Source of the DNA: [Actinomadura] parvosata subsp. kistnae
Lineage (GTDB): Bacteria; Actinomycetota; Actinomycetes; Streptosporangiales; Streptosporangiaceae
NCBI RefSeq assembly: GCF_900323885.1
Contig: NZ_OOHJ01000032.1
Location: forward strand, 62,001 to 126,000
Direction: 5' to 3'
DNA: 64,000 bases
Numbering within the stretch: position 1 is the stretch's first letter; each line of letters starts with the position of its first letter. The notes under the pieces are model-generated. The model did no database searches and was not told the origin of the DNA. It saw nothing but the letters and a program-made list of their open reading frames with translations. Below, piece by piece: positions 30,574 to 38,631 of the stretch. The position numbers and the translations under genes were made by a program.

Positions 30574-33477
30574 TCAGGACATGGACGCCGCGCCGTCGAG
30601 CAGCGTGGCGCGAAGCTGTTTGCGGGACACGATGCCGAGCTTGCCGAACACCTTGCGCAGGTGCCATTCGACGGTGCGCGGGCTGATGAAGAGCTGGGAG
30701 CCGATCTGGAGGTTCGTCAGCCCTTCACCGGCCAGACGCGCTATCTGGACTTCCTGGGTGGTGAGAGTGACCCGCACCTCGGCGGTGCGCTTGCCGACCT
30801 TCTCACCGGTGGCCTGAAGCTCGCGCCGCGCACGTTCCGTGAACGCCTCGGCCCCCATCTGGCTGAACGTCTCGTAGGCGACGCCCAGGTGCTCACGTGC
30901 GTCCATGCGGCGGTTCTCGCGGCGCAGCCACTCACCGTAGAGCAGCCGGCTGCGGGCGAGCGTCATCCGGGCCCCGGTGCGTTCGAGCCGCTCGATCGCC
31001 TCACGGTAGAGAGTCTCGGCGGCCGGGCCGTCGCTCACCTGGGCACGCATGCTCGCCGAGGTGCCGAGTGCCCAGCCGGTGCCACTCGCCTGCGCCATCT
31101 CATCGATTCTCCGGGCTGCGTCGGCGGCGCGGGCCGGCCTTCCGCTCCGAGCCGCCGCCTCGACGAGCTCGATCAAGGAGCCGATGGCCGGGCTCGCGAG
31201 CTCCTGTGCATGCCTGGAGCCTCGCTCCGCCGCGCCGTACGCCTCCTCGTAGCGGCCGAGACCGTTGTAGAGCACCGCGCTCGCCCATTGGGCGGCGATG
31301 TCCACCTCGCCTTCCCCTTGCGGAGCCACCTCTCGCATGACCGCTTCGATCACGTGACGGGTCGCGGTTTCCCGGCCCTTCCAGGGCTCCAGCACCAGGG
31401 CCGTGTACTGGGCGAGGAAACGGCTGCCTGTCGCCTCGCCGATCGTCACCGCCTCGGCGAGCAGCCTCTCGGCCGCGGCGAGCTCGCCGGCGGCGGCCCG
31501 ATTCGCCACGAGCATGTGGAGAGCCGATGGCAGCACCGACAGAGCGCCCGTCTCACGCGCCAGCTCGACGAGCTTCGCTGAGAGCGCCGACCAGTTGTCG
31601 AAGTCCCAGACAAGGGGGGCCATGTGACACGCGAACGAGAGCCAGCCAAGACCCTCTTCCCCTGGGATCCCTTCGACGCGGAAGGCGTCCAGGGTCTGCC
31701 GCACCACTGGCACGCCCTCCGAGTAGCCTTTCGTGGCCACCATGGCCACGCCACTCAGCAGCGCCTCATGACGCTCCGGTGGCGGCCCCGGCGGTGCGGC
31801 GAGCACTGCCAAGGCGACGTCCGCCACCTGCGCGCCGCTCGTCGGACGGCCGGCCATCGTGGCCGCGCTCAGTGCGTCACGGTAGGTTGCGCGAGCCAGC
31901 CCGGGGTCCAGCGGCTCAAGGCGCTTGCCGGCCTGGTACAGCAGCGGCAGGGCGGCGTCGGCGCTGGTGGAGGCGAAGACGATCTGGGCTCGCAACAGGT
32001 TGGAGTGGGCGAGTCCGCGTTCGTCCAAGGGGCTGAGCTCCGCCGCGTCCAGCAGGTCGAGCGCGGCGTCGTACCCACCGGCCCGGTACTTCGCCCGTGC
32101 CGCTGTCAATGCTCTGGTTCCGCGGCGGGCGGGATCGGGTGTCAGCTGGGCCGCTCGCTCGAGGAACGCGGCTGCCGCGGCGAGTCCGCCACGCGTCTGT
32201 GCCCGGTCGGCGGAGTGCTCCAGCTCGGCAGCCACGATCTCGTCGAGGCCGGCTGTGGCGTTGGCCAGATGCCATGCGCGACGTGCCCGGTCGCCGTGCA
32301 GATCGATGGCGTCAGCCAGCGCACGATGCGCGTTTCGACGGTTCTCCGGGGTCGCCATGCGGTAGACCGCCGAGCGCACCAGGGGATGCCGGAAGCGCAC
32401 CAAGGTGCCGATGGTGATCAGCCCCGCGCCTTCGGCCGGCGTCCCGGCGGCCGCTTCGATGCCCATCAGCTCCGCCGCGCGCGTCAGCAAGGCCACGTCG
32501 CCTGTCGGCTCTGCCGCCGCGATGAGCAGCAGTTGCCGTGTCTCTGCCGGCAGCGCCTCGACGCACTGCAGGAAGTCCGGCTCGATCCGGTTCACCAATG
32601 GCCGCGCGTCAGGCCACCCGAACCCGCCCGCCTGCTCTGCCGGCGTCGATCCTGGAAACGGATCGAGGAGCGCCAGCGGATTTCCCCGCGTCTCGGCGAT
32701 GATCCGGTCGCGTACCTGCTCGTCAAGCCGCCCGGGCGTCACCGAGCCGAGCAGGGCGCGAGCGTCGCTGTCACTCAGTCCGCCCACTTCGAGCTGCGGC
32801 AACCCCACCCAATCGGTGGGGAGGAACGGCTCACGCATCGCCAGTATCAACCCGACCGGCCCGGCGGGCAGGCGTCGCGCGACGAAGGCGAGGGTCTGCA
32901 GGGAAACCCGGTCGAGCCACTGAGCGTCGTCGACGAGGCAGACCAGCGGCTCCTTCTCGGCCACGTCAGCGAACAAGCCGAGTACGGCGAGCCCGACCAG
33001 GAAGCGGTCCGGTGCGGCTCCCGCGCTGAGGCCGAACGCCGTGCCGAGAGCATCGCGCTGCGGCTCCGGCAGGCGAGGCAGACGATCCAGGAATGGGGCG
33101 CACAACTGATGCAGCCCGCCGAAGGTCAGCTCCCTTTCCGCCACGGTGCCCGCGGCTGTGGCGATGCGGGCGCCGGACACGCTGTCGCGCGCGTATTCCA
33201 GGAGCGCCGACTTGCCCGCTCCCGCCTCACCGTGGACCAGCAGCGACCGGCTCTCACCGACGCGGACCGCCGAGAGGAGCCGGTCGAGCGCGTCGCACTC
33301 GGCCTGCCGTCCCAGCAGCACATTGCCGCGCCGTCCAGCGCTCGCGTCCCGGCGGCGCAAGCCTCCCGCGGAGCGGCGGCGGAAAAGGTCCCGCCACGGT
33401 ACGTCGGCGCCGCCCCCATGATGAACGGGTCTCGCGCCGACACCACCGATGTGACCGAAGGCTGACTCGACAAGCAT
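30574..33477 (-). CDS. LuxR-family LAL regulator (AAA+ ATPase with C-terminal HTH), first copy
   Basis: A large ATP-dependent activator of 967 residues. Near residue 60 an AAA/STAND domain begins, with Walker A GEAGAGKS and Walker B LVCLVDDAQWLD. A long helical TPR-like sensor region follows. The C-terminal LuxR helix-turn-helix is EVQIARLAGEGLTNLQIGSQLFISPRTVEWHL. ATG 33477 is chosen because GGGGAAG precedes it; an in-frame ATG at 33504 has no ribosome site. A tandem CCATGCA element lies 80-127 bases upstream and also occurs before the subtilase operon, which suggests autoregulation and shared control. Confidence 0.92.
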   Translation of the reverse strand: MLVESAFGHIGGVGARPVHHGGGADVPWRDLFRRRSAGGLRRRDASAGRRGNVLLGRQAECDALDRLLSAVRVGESRSLLVHGEAGAGKSALLEYARDSVSGARIATAAGTVAERELTFGGLHQLCAPFLDRLPRLPEPQRDALGTAFGLSAGAAPDRFLVGLAVLGLFADVAEKEPLVCLVDDAQWLDRVSLQTLAFVARRLPAGPVGLILAMREPFLPTDWVGLPQLEVGGLSDSDARALLGSVTPGRLDEQVRDRIIAETRGNPLALLDPFPGSTPAEQAGGFGWPDARPLVNRIEPDFLQCVEALPAETRQLLLIAAAEPTGDVALLTRAAELMGIEAAAGTPAEGAGLITIGTLVRFRHPLVRSAVYRMATPENRRNAHRALADAIDLHGDRARRAWHLANATAGLDEIVAAELEHSADRAQTRGGLAAAAAFLERAAQLTPDPARRGTRALTAARAKYRAGGYDAALDLLDAAELSPLDERGLAHSNLLRAQIVFASTSADAALPLLYQAGKRLEPLDPGLARATYRDALSAATMAGRPTSGAQVADVALAVLAAPPGPPPERHEALLSGVAMVATKGYSEGVPVVRQTLDAFRVEGIPGEEGLGWLSFACHMAPLVWDFDNWSALSAKLVELARETGALSVLPSALHMLVANRAAAGELAAAERLLAEAVTIGEATGSRFLAQYTALVLEPWKGRETATRHVIEAVMREVAPQGEGEVDIAAQWASAVLYNGLGRYEEAYGAAERGSRHAQELASPAIGSLIELVEAAARSGRPARAADAARRIDEMAQASGTGWALGTSASMRAQVSDGPAAETLYREAIERLERTGARMTLARSRLLYGEWLRRENRRMDAREHLGVAYETFSQMGAEAFTERARRELQATGEKVGKRTAEVRVTLTTQEVQIARLAGEGLTNLQIGSQLFISPRTVEWHLRKVFGKLGIVSRKQLRATLLDGAASMS

Positions 33478-33557
33478 GCCCGCTTCCCCTCTCCCCCTGG
33501 GCATCCGACCGCGAACCGCCGGCCGGACAGGCCGCGCGTTGCGCGGGTTTCACAGGC

Positions 33558-33604
33558 CCATGCAACCAAGCACGACCGAGCAGGACCATGCAGGAAATAC
33601 GCAG
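33558..33604 (-). promoter_or_regulatory. Tandem CCATGCA element A, upstream of the LAL gene
   Basis: On the plus strand CCATGCAACCA is followed after 14 bases by GGACCATGCAGGAA and then CGCAG. The same two blocks with 15-base spacing occur at 38558-38605. Conserved blocks separated by a diverged spacer of nearly constant length indicate a protein-binding site rather than repeated coding sequence. Confidence 0.6.
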
Positions 33605-33621
33605 GATGTGGCTCATCGCTT

Positions 33622-34587
33622 TCAGGCGCCGAAGGCGGAGCGGAGCATGGCGACCGCCTGAGCCGTCGCCGCGCGCCCGGCGCACGTGTCGCTCAGCTCG
33701 TTCAACGTCATGAAGCCGTGGATGGTGCCGTCGTACCGCACGGTGGTGACGCGGACGCCGGCGGCACGCAGCTTCGCGGCGTAGGCCTCGCCCTCGTCGC
33801 GCAGGACGTCGGCCTCGCCGACGACGACGAAGGCGGGCGGGAGGCCGGTGAGCTCGGCCATGGTGGCCCGCAGCGGCGAGGCGGTGGCCTCTCGCCGCCG
33901 CCCGGCGTCCGGCAGGTACTCGTCCCAGAACCGCGCCATCGCCCGGGCGGTGAGGAGGTACCCCGTGGCGAAGTCCCGGTAGGAGCCGGTGTCCATGACG
34001 GCGTCGGTGATCGGGTAGTACAGGGACTGGTGCACGAAGCGCACGTCGCCCCGCTGTTTCGCCATCAGCGTCAGCGCCGCGGCCATGTTGCCGCCGGACG
34101 AGTCGCCGGCCACCGCGACGCGGTCCGGGTCGAGGCCGTACGCGGCGCCCTGCCGGCCGATCCACCGCGCGACCGCGTACCCCTGCTCGATCGCCACGGG
34201 GTAGCGCGCCTCGGGCGCGTTGGTGTACTCGACGAACGCGACCGCGGCGCAGGCGCCGACCGCGAGTTCGCGGACCAGCCGATCGTGGGTGAACGCGTTG
34301 CCGAGGACCCAGCCGCCGCCGTGCAGGTAGAGCACCACCGGCAGCGGTGCCGCGGCGCCCCGTGGCCGGACGAGGCGCACCGCGACCTCCCCCACGGAGG
34401 CGGGCACGGTGACCCACCTCTCGTCCACCGGGAGCAGGTCCACCGGGTCCGACTGCAGATCGTCGAAGGCGGCGCGTGCCTTGGCCGGTTCCATCTCGTG
34501 CAGGGACGGCATCCGCCGCAAGGCGCGGTCCAGGAATCGCCGGCAGGTGGGCTCCAGCACGACTCCGGTGGTGGCCGGGACTGTCAT
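33622..34587 (-). CDS. HSL/Aes-type alpha/beta hydrolase (esterase)
   Basis: A 321-residue esterase of the hormone-sensitive-lipase group. The oxyanion hole HGGGW is at residues 89-93, the nucleophile Ser164 is in GDSSGG (161-166), the acid Asp lies in the GEADVLRDEGEAY stretch (about 257-270) and the His is in GTIHGF near 290. ATG 34587 has GGAGAAG upstream and overlaps the stop of the subtilase gene (ATGA), so the two are coupled. No signal peptide, so it should be cytoplasmic. It is the intact relative of the core-deleted gene at 25913-26572. Confidence 0.92.
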   Translation of the reverse strand: MTVPATTGVVLEPTCRRFLDRALRRMPSLHEMEPAKARAAFDDLQSDPVDLLPVDERWVTVPASVGEVAVRLVRPRGAAAPLPVVLYLHGGGWVLGNAFTHDRLVRELAVGACAAVAFVEYTNAPEARYPVAIEQGYAVARWIGRQGAAYGLDPDRVAVAGDSSGGNMAAALTLMAKQRGDVRFVHQSLYYPITDAVMDTGSYRDFATGYLLTARAMARFWDEYLPDAGRRREATASPLRATMAELTGLPPAFVVVGEADVLRDEGEAYAAKLRAAGVRVTTVRYDGTIHGFMTLNELSDTCAGRAATAQAVAMLRSAFGA

Positions 34588-37500
34588 GTCTTCTCCGAGG
34601 TGAGTGTCGCGGACAGGCCGTACGCCCGCTCGATGGTCTGGGTGGCCGAGCCGCCTGCCTCGTCCGAGGCGGTGACCCGCAGGGAGACGTAACCGCTGGT
34701 GTCGGCTAGGGCCGGATGCGTCACCTCGACGCGGTAGCGACCGTCGCCGCGGTCGATGACCCGCTTGGCAGGCCGCCAGGTCGCGCCGTCGTCCACGGAG
34801 TACTCCACCGTGACCCGCTTCACCTCGGGTGCTCGGCGCAGCGTGGAGTGCGCGCCGGCGCGCAGCTCGAAGGTGAAGTGCTTGCCGGACGCGGCCCGGT
34901 TCAGCAGGTCGAGTGGCAGGTCGTAGGCGAACTGGAGCGCCGGTTGGAACGCGCACGACGTCCCGGAGGAGCAGGTGTACCCGCGCGGCGTCCCGGTGGG
35001 CGGGGTGGAGGCGAACGACCTGGTCGTGCTCACCCTCCTGGACAGGACGCGGCCGGTCGTGTCGGTCGACTCCAGCCGGTAGGTTCCCGCCTTCCCGGGG
35101 ACCGTGAAGTAGCGGGGGCGATAGCCCTGGATCGCGGCCGCTTCCTGGCCGTCGACGAACAGTTTCGGCGCCGACGTCACCGGGTTCGGATCGCTGTAAT
35201 GGCGTGATTCGGAGTCGCGCCATTGCTCTCCGGGTACGAACCGGTCCCCGTCGCGGCACAACCCGCACGGCAGCGCGACCGGGTGCCCGGCAGGCACGTC
35301 GGCGGCTCCCGGCACCAGCGGCGCCTTGAACCACCGTTCGGTCAGGCGGCGGTCGCGCCGGGTGAACAGGTCGTCGGTCTTCAGGGTCAGCGACTCGTTC
35401 GTGATCTCCCTGGTCCAGATCACGTCGCCGGTGGCCGGGCCGAAGTACTCGGTGCGGTGTTGCGAGCGGATGGGCTGGTTGTTGATGCTCACCAGCACGA
35501 ACGGCTCAGTGGTGGACGTCAAGATGTTCGCCCGCATCTGGGCGTTCGCCTTGTCGGCGTGGTAGATGGCGTCCACCCGGACGAGGTCCTTCATCTTCGC
35601 CTTCGGCGGGCGCGCCGGCACCTGACCGGGCGAGTCGTAGCGCAGGTTGTAGAGCACGTCCGGGCCTGCGTACGGCTCCAGCCGCAGCGACAGCGGCCCC
35701 CGGCCGAGCGCCGTGCGCACGGCCCGGCCCTCGGCGGCGCTCAAGCCCAGCCGCAGGGACGGCCCGTCGGGGACGCGGGCCCGGCCGCCGTCCACGTCGA
35801 GGTAGCCGAGGATGCCCGCGGCGCCGCGGCGCGCCGCCTCGGCTCCGGCCGCGTCCATGGCTTCGGCCGCCGACGCGTACGGCCGCGCGGCGTCCCCGGC
35901 GGGCACGCCGGCCAGCACGATCTTGCCCGCCACGTCCACGCCGTCGAAGTCCTCCGCCCGTCCCCGGCCCACGGCCACGATGGGGTGGGTTGCGGGCGCG
36001 GTGAGCGCGCGCATGGAGTCCGGGCTGTACGCGGGGTGCAGTGTCAGGTCGCCGGCTTCGACCTTGGACAGGACGGGCGGCTCCATGGCCCATTGGTGCG
36101 CCAGGCGGCTCGTGCCCGTCCTCGGGGCTGTGACCGGCGTGACGTACAGGTCGTAGCCGCCCGACACGGACCAGTACATGCTGAAGCCAGTGGGATGGTC
36201 GTCGGGGTCGTTCGGATCGGGGTTGTGCTGATAGCGGACGGTGCCCGCGCCGTCGGCCGGCTTCGGCAGATCCGGTCTGATCCTGACCGTGTCGCGGGCG
36301 TCCAGGGTGACGGTCTCGTCCCCGTCGACGTCGACGGTTTTGATCACCAGGGTTTCGCGGTTGGCGAGCCGCCGCTCGTACAGGGAGCCGAACAGCTCGT
36401 ATTCGCCCGCCGGCAGGCGGAACTCGCCGTTGCCCGCGTAATCGGTGCTCAGGGAGGAGAACCTGTAGGAGGTGAACGGGTCTTCCTGGCTCGCCGGCAG
36501 TTTCACCGGAAACACGGTCACCGCGGGCCGCTGGTAGGCGTAGCGACTGTAGAACTCCTTGGTCCCGTAGGAGTTGACGAGCGACAGCTTGACGCTGTGC
36601 TTGACCGCTTCGGCGTAGTAGCCGAACGGCGTCACCACCCGCGCCTGGCCGGCCTGCGCCGTCACCCAGCCGCCGTACACCCCCCTCGCGCCGGCCTGCG
36701 GGTGCGCGGTGAGGTCCACGGTGGCGGTGCCGTTCGCGGGCACCGTGACGTTGTCCGCCCCCAGCTGCACCGCGCCGTCCGGGGCGGGGTTGCCGCTCCA
36801 GCCGCGGGTGAGGAGGGAGAGCGCGAGCGTGACCGGCTCCGCTCCGAGGTTGCGGTAGGTGATCTGCCGCGTGGCCGGGCCGTCCAGCTTGCGGAAGTCG
36901 ACGGAGGAGGTGGCGAAGACGGTCTGGGTGACCGCGCGGGCCACGTCCACCCGGCCGCTGCCCTGGTCGAACCAGTTGAGTCCGTCGGCGCGCACGGCGG
37001 TGGAGGTGAGCGCGTCGCGCAGCTCGGCCGCCCGCCACTCGGGATGCTGCTGGGCCAGGATGGCCGCGGCCCCCGCCACGTGCGGGGAGGCCATCGACGT
37101 GCCGCTCGCCATCAGGTACCTGTCGTCGCCCGGGATGCCGGGCATGGTGGCGCCAGCGGCGCGGGCGGCCACGATGTCCACGCCGGGCGCGACGAGGTTC
37201 GGCTTGACCGCCGCGTCGCCCAGGCGCGGGCCGCGGCTGGAGAAGTCCCCCAGCTCCGTGCCGGTGACCTTGTCCACTCCGCCCACGGCCAGCGCCTCGT
37301 CCGCCGCCGCCGGGGAGTTCACGGCGAGCGCCGCGTACCCGTTGCCCGCCGCCGCCACGAACAGGGTCCCGTGCTTCCTCGTCAGGGTGTTCACGGCCTG
37401 GCTGATCGGGTCGGTGCCGTCGCCGCAGCACCAGCCGAGGCTCAGGTTCACCACCGCGGCTCCCTGCTCGGCGGCCCACTGCATGCCCGCGATGGTCGAC

Positions 37501-38435
37501 GACGACATGCCGTCGCCGTTGTCGTCGAGCACCTTGCCGACCAGCAGCGTGGCGGCGGGGGCCACGCCCCTGTACGTCTCCCCCGCGCCGGCGATCGTCG
37601 AGGCGACATGCGTACCGTGCCCGACCTTGTCGGCGATACCGGAGGTCGGGCTGAAGTTCCGGGTGGCCGAGATCCGGCCGGCGAAGTCCGGATGGTTCGT
37701 GTCGATACCGGAGTCGAGGACCGCGACCTTGACGCCCTTGCCGTCGTACCCCATCTCCCAGGCCTTCGGCGCGCCGATCAGCGGCACGCTCTGGTCGAGC
37801 GAAGCGTGCGTCTTACGGTCGAGCCAGACCTTGGCCGGGCCGCTCGCCGAGCGCTGGGCAGAAGGCCGATCGGTACGCAGGCCCGCCCAGAACGCTCCCG
37901 CCTGTCCGGTGTCCACGCTCATCGCGACGCCGTTGATGCTGTCGAGGACGCGGACGTTCTCGCCGGCCGGCAGGGCGCCCGCGGACCTGGACAGCGTGGC
38001 GGGGGCCGGATCGCCGGCATAGGTGACCAGCAGCGGGATGGCCTCGGTGAGCTGGTCGCGGGCCAGCGTCTCGACGTCGAACAGCTCCTCGTCCAGGGTG
38101 CCGGCGGCCACCATGCCGGCGGCGTCGGAGGGCAGGACCAGGTAGCCGCCGTCCTTGCTGGGCAGCGTGGCGAAGGTGACGGCGGCCCCGTCCGGCCGGG
38201 GGGCCGGACGGACGGCGATGGCGGGCGGGCCGCCGTCGTCGCCGGGGGTGTACTCGACGGCGTCGCCGGTGATGAGGGTGAGGGTGGCCGGGCCGGGCGC
38301 GGTCCCGGTGTCGACCGGCGCGGCAGCCTGTGGTGCCGGGGCCGCGTGCGCAGGCGGCGGGGCGGCACCAACGGCGGCGAGCACGAGGGCCAGGCCGCTC
38401 AGGGCCGCGGTTAACGGGGACGGTAGAGAGGGCAC
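34584..38435 (-). CDS. Secreted S8 (subtilisin-like) serine protease
   Basis: A 1283-residue exported protease. A Sec signal peptide (ALSGLALVLAAVGAAPPPAHA) ends near residue 31, then comes a propeptide. The catalytic domain from about residue 215 holds Asp241 (VAVLDSGIDTNHPD), His273 (GHGTHVAST), the oxyanion Asn365 (AAAGN) and Ser447 (GTSMASPHVAG). Beyond residue 500 are beta-rich regions, a PA-like insert near residues 820-920, and a C-terminal tail. The GTG start has AAGGA upstream. It is coupled to the hydrolase and preceded by the CCATGCA element, so secreted proteolysis may be under LAL or STAND-regulator control. Confidence 0.92.
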   Translation of the reverse strand: MPSLPSPLTAALSGLALVLAAVGAAPPPAHAAPAPQAAAPVDTGTAPGPATLTLITGDAVEYTPGDDGGPPAIAVRPAPRPDGAAVTFATLPSKDGGYLVLPSDAAGMVAAGTLDEELFDVETLARDQLTEAIPLLVTYAGDPAPATLSRSAGALPAGENVRVLDSINGVAMSVDTGQAGAFWAGLRTDRPSAQRSASGPAKVWLDRKTHASLDQSVPLIGAPKAWEMGYDGKGVKVAVLDSGIDTNHPDFAGRISATRNFSPTSGIADKVGHGTHVASTIAGAGETYRGVAPAATLLVGKVLDDNGDGMSSSTIAGMQWAAEQGAAVVNLSLGWCCGDGTDPISQAVNTLTRKHGTLFVAAAGNGYAALAVNSPAAADEALAVGGVDKVTGTELGDFSSRGPRLGDAAVKPNLVAPGVDIVAARAAGATMPGIPGDDRYLMASGTSMASPHVAGAAAILAQQHPEWRAAELRDALTSTAVRADGLNWFDQGSGRVDVARAVTQTVFATSSVDFRKLDGPATRQITYRNLGAEPVTLALSLLTRGWSGNPAPDGAVQLGADNVTVPANGTATVDLTAHPQAGARGVYGGWVTAQAGQARVVTPFGYYAEAVKHSVKLSLVNSYGTKEFYSRYAYQRPAVTVFPVKLPASQEDPFTSYRFSSLSTDYAGNGEFRLPAGEYELFGSLYERRLANRETLVIKTVDVDGDETVTLDARDTVRIRPDLPKPADGAGTVRYQHNPDPNDPDDHPTGFSMYWSVSGGYDLYVTPVTAPRTGTSRLAHQWAMEPPVLSKVEAGDLTLHPAYSPDSMRALTAPATHPIVAVGRGRAEDFDGVDVAGKIVLAGVPAGDAARPYASAAEAMDAAGAEAARRGAAGILGYLDVDGGRARVPDGPSLRLGLSAAEGRAVRTALGRGPLSLRLEPYAGPDVLYNLRYDSPGQVPARPPKAKMKDLVRVDAIYHADKANAQMRANILTSTTEPFVLVSINNQPIRSQHRTEYFGPATGDVIWTREITNESLTLKTDDLFTRRDRRLTERWFKAPLVPGAADVPAGHPVALPCGLCRDGDRFVPGEQWRDSESRHYSDPNPVTSAPKLFVDGQEAAAIQGYRPRYFTVPGKAGTYRLESTDTTGRVLSRRVSTTRSFASTPPTGTPRGYTCSSGTSCAFQPALQFAYDLPLDLLNRAASGKHFTFELRAGAHSTLRRAPEVKRVTVEYSVDDGATWRPAKRVIDRGDGRYRVEVTHPALADTSGYVSLRVTASDEAGGSATQTIERAYGLSATLTSEKT

Positions 38436-38557
38436 GGCCCATCCTTCCGGTCAGAGGGGAATGTCGTTCGGGAGCGCTCCCGCCCGCCGGCCGTCATGAG
38501 GGCCCGGGTCGGGTACGCGACCGGCACCGGGGCCGCAGCCGGCTTCCGTCGCGAAAG

Positions 38558-38605
38558 CCATGCAACCAGCTCCGCCAGGGCCGGGACCATGCAGGAATAA
38601 CGCAG
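38558..38605 (-). promoter_or_regulatory. Tandem CCATGCA element B, upstream of the S8 protease gene
   Basis: The CCATGCAACCA block is at 38558-38568, GGACCATGCAGGAA at 38584-38597 and CGCAG at 38601-38605. This is the same order and near-identical spacing as element A at 33558-33604. It lies 123 bases ahead of the protease start. Confidence 0.6.
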
Positions 38606-38631
38606 AATCGATCCGCGTGCGCGAGGTGTGC

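Noticed and set aside
35223..38414. A 1,063-codon open frame on the plus strand opposite the S8 protease
   Set aside because: No recognisable motifs and skewed composition, while the reverse strand encodes a complete subtilase with catalytic triad. Shadow frame.
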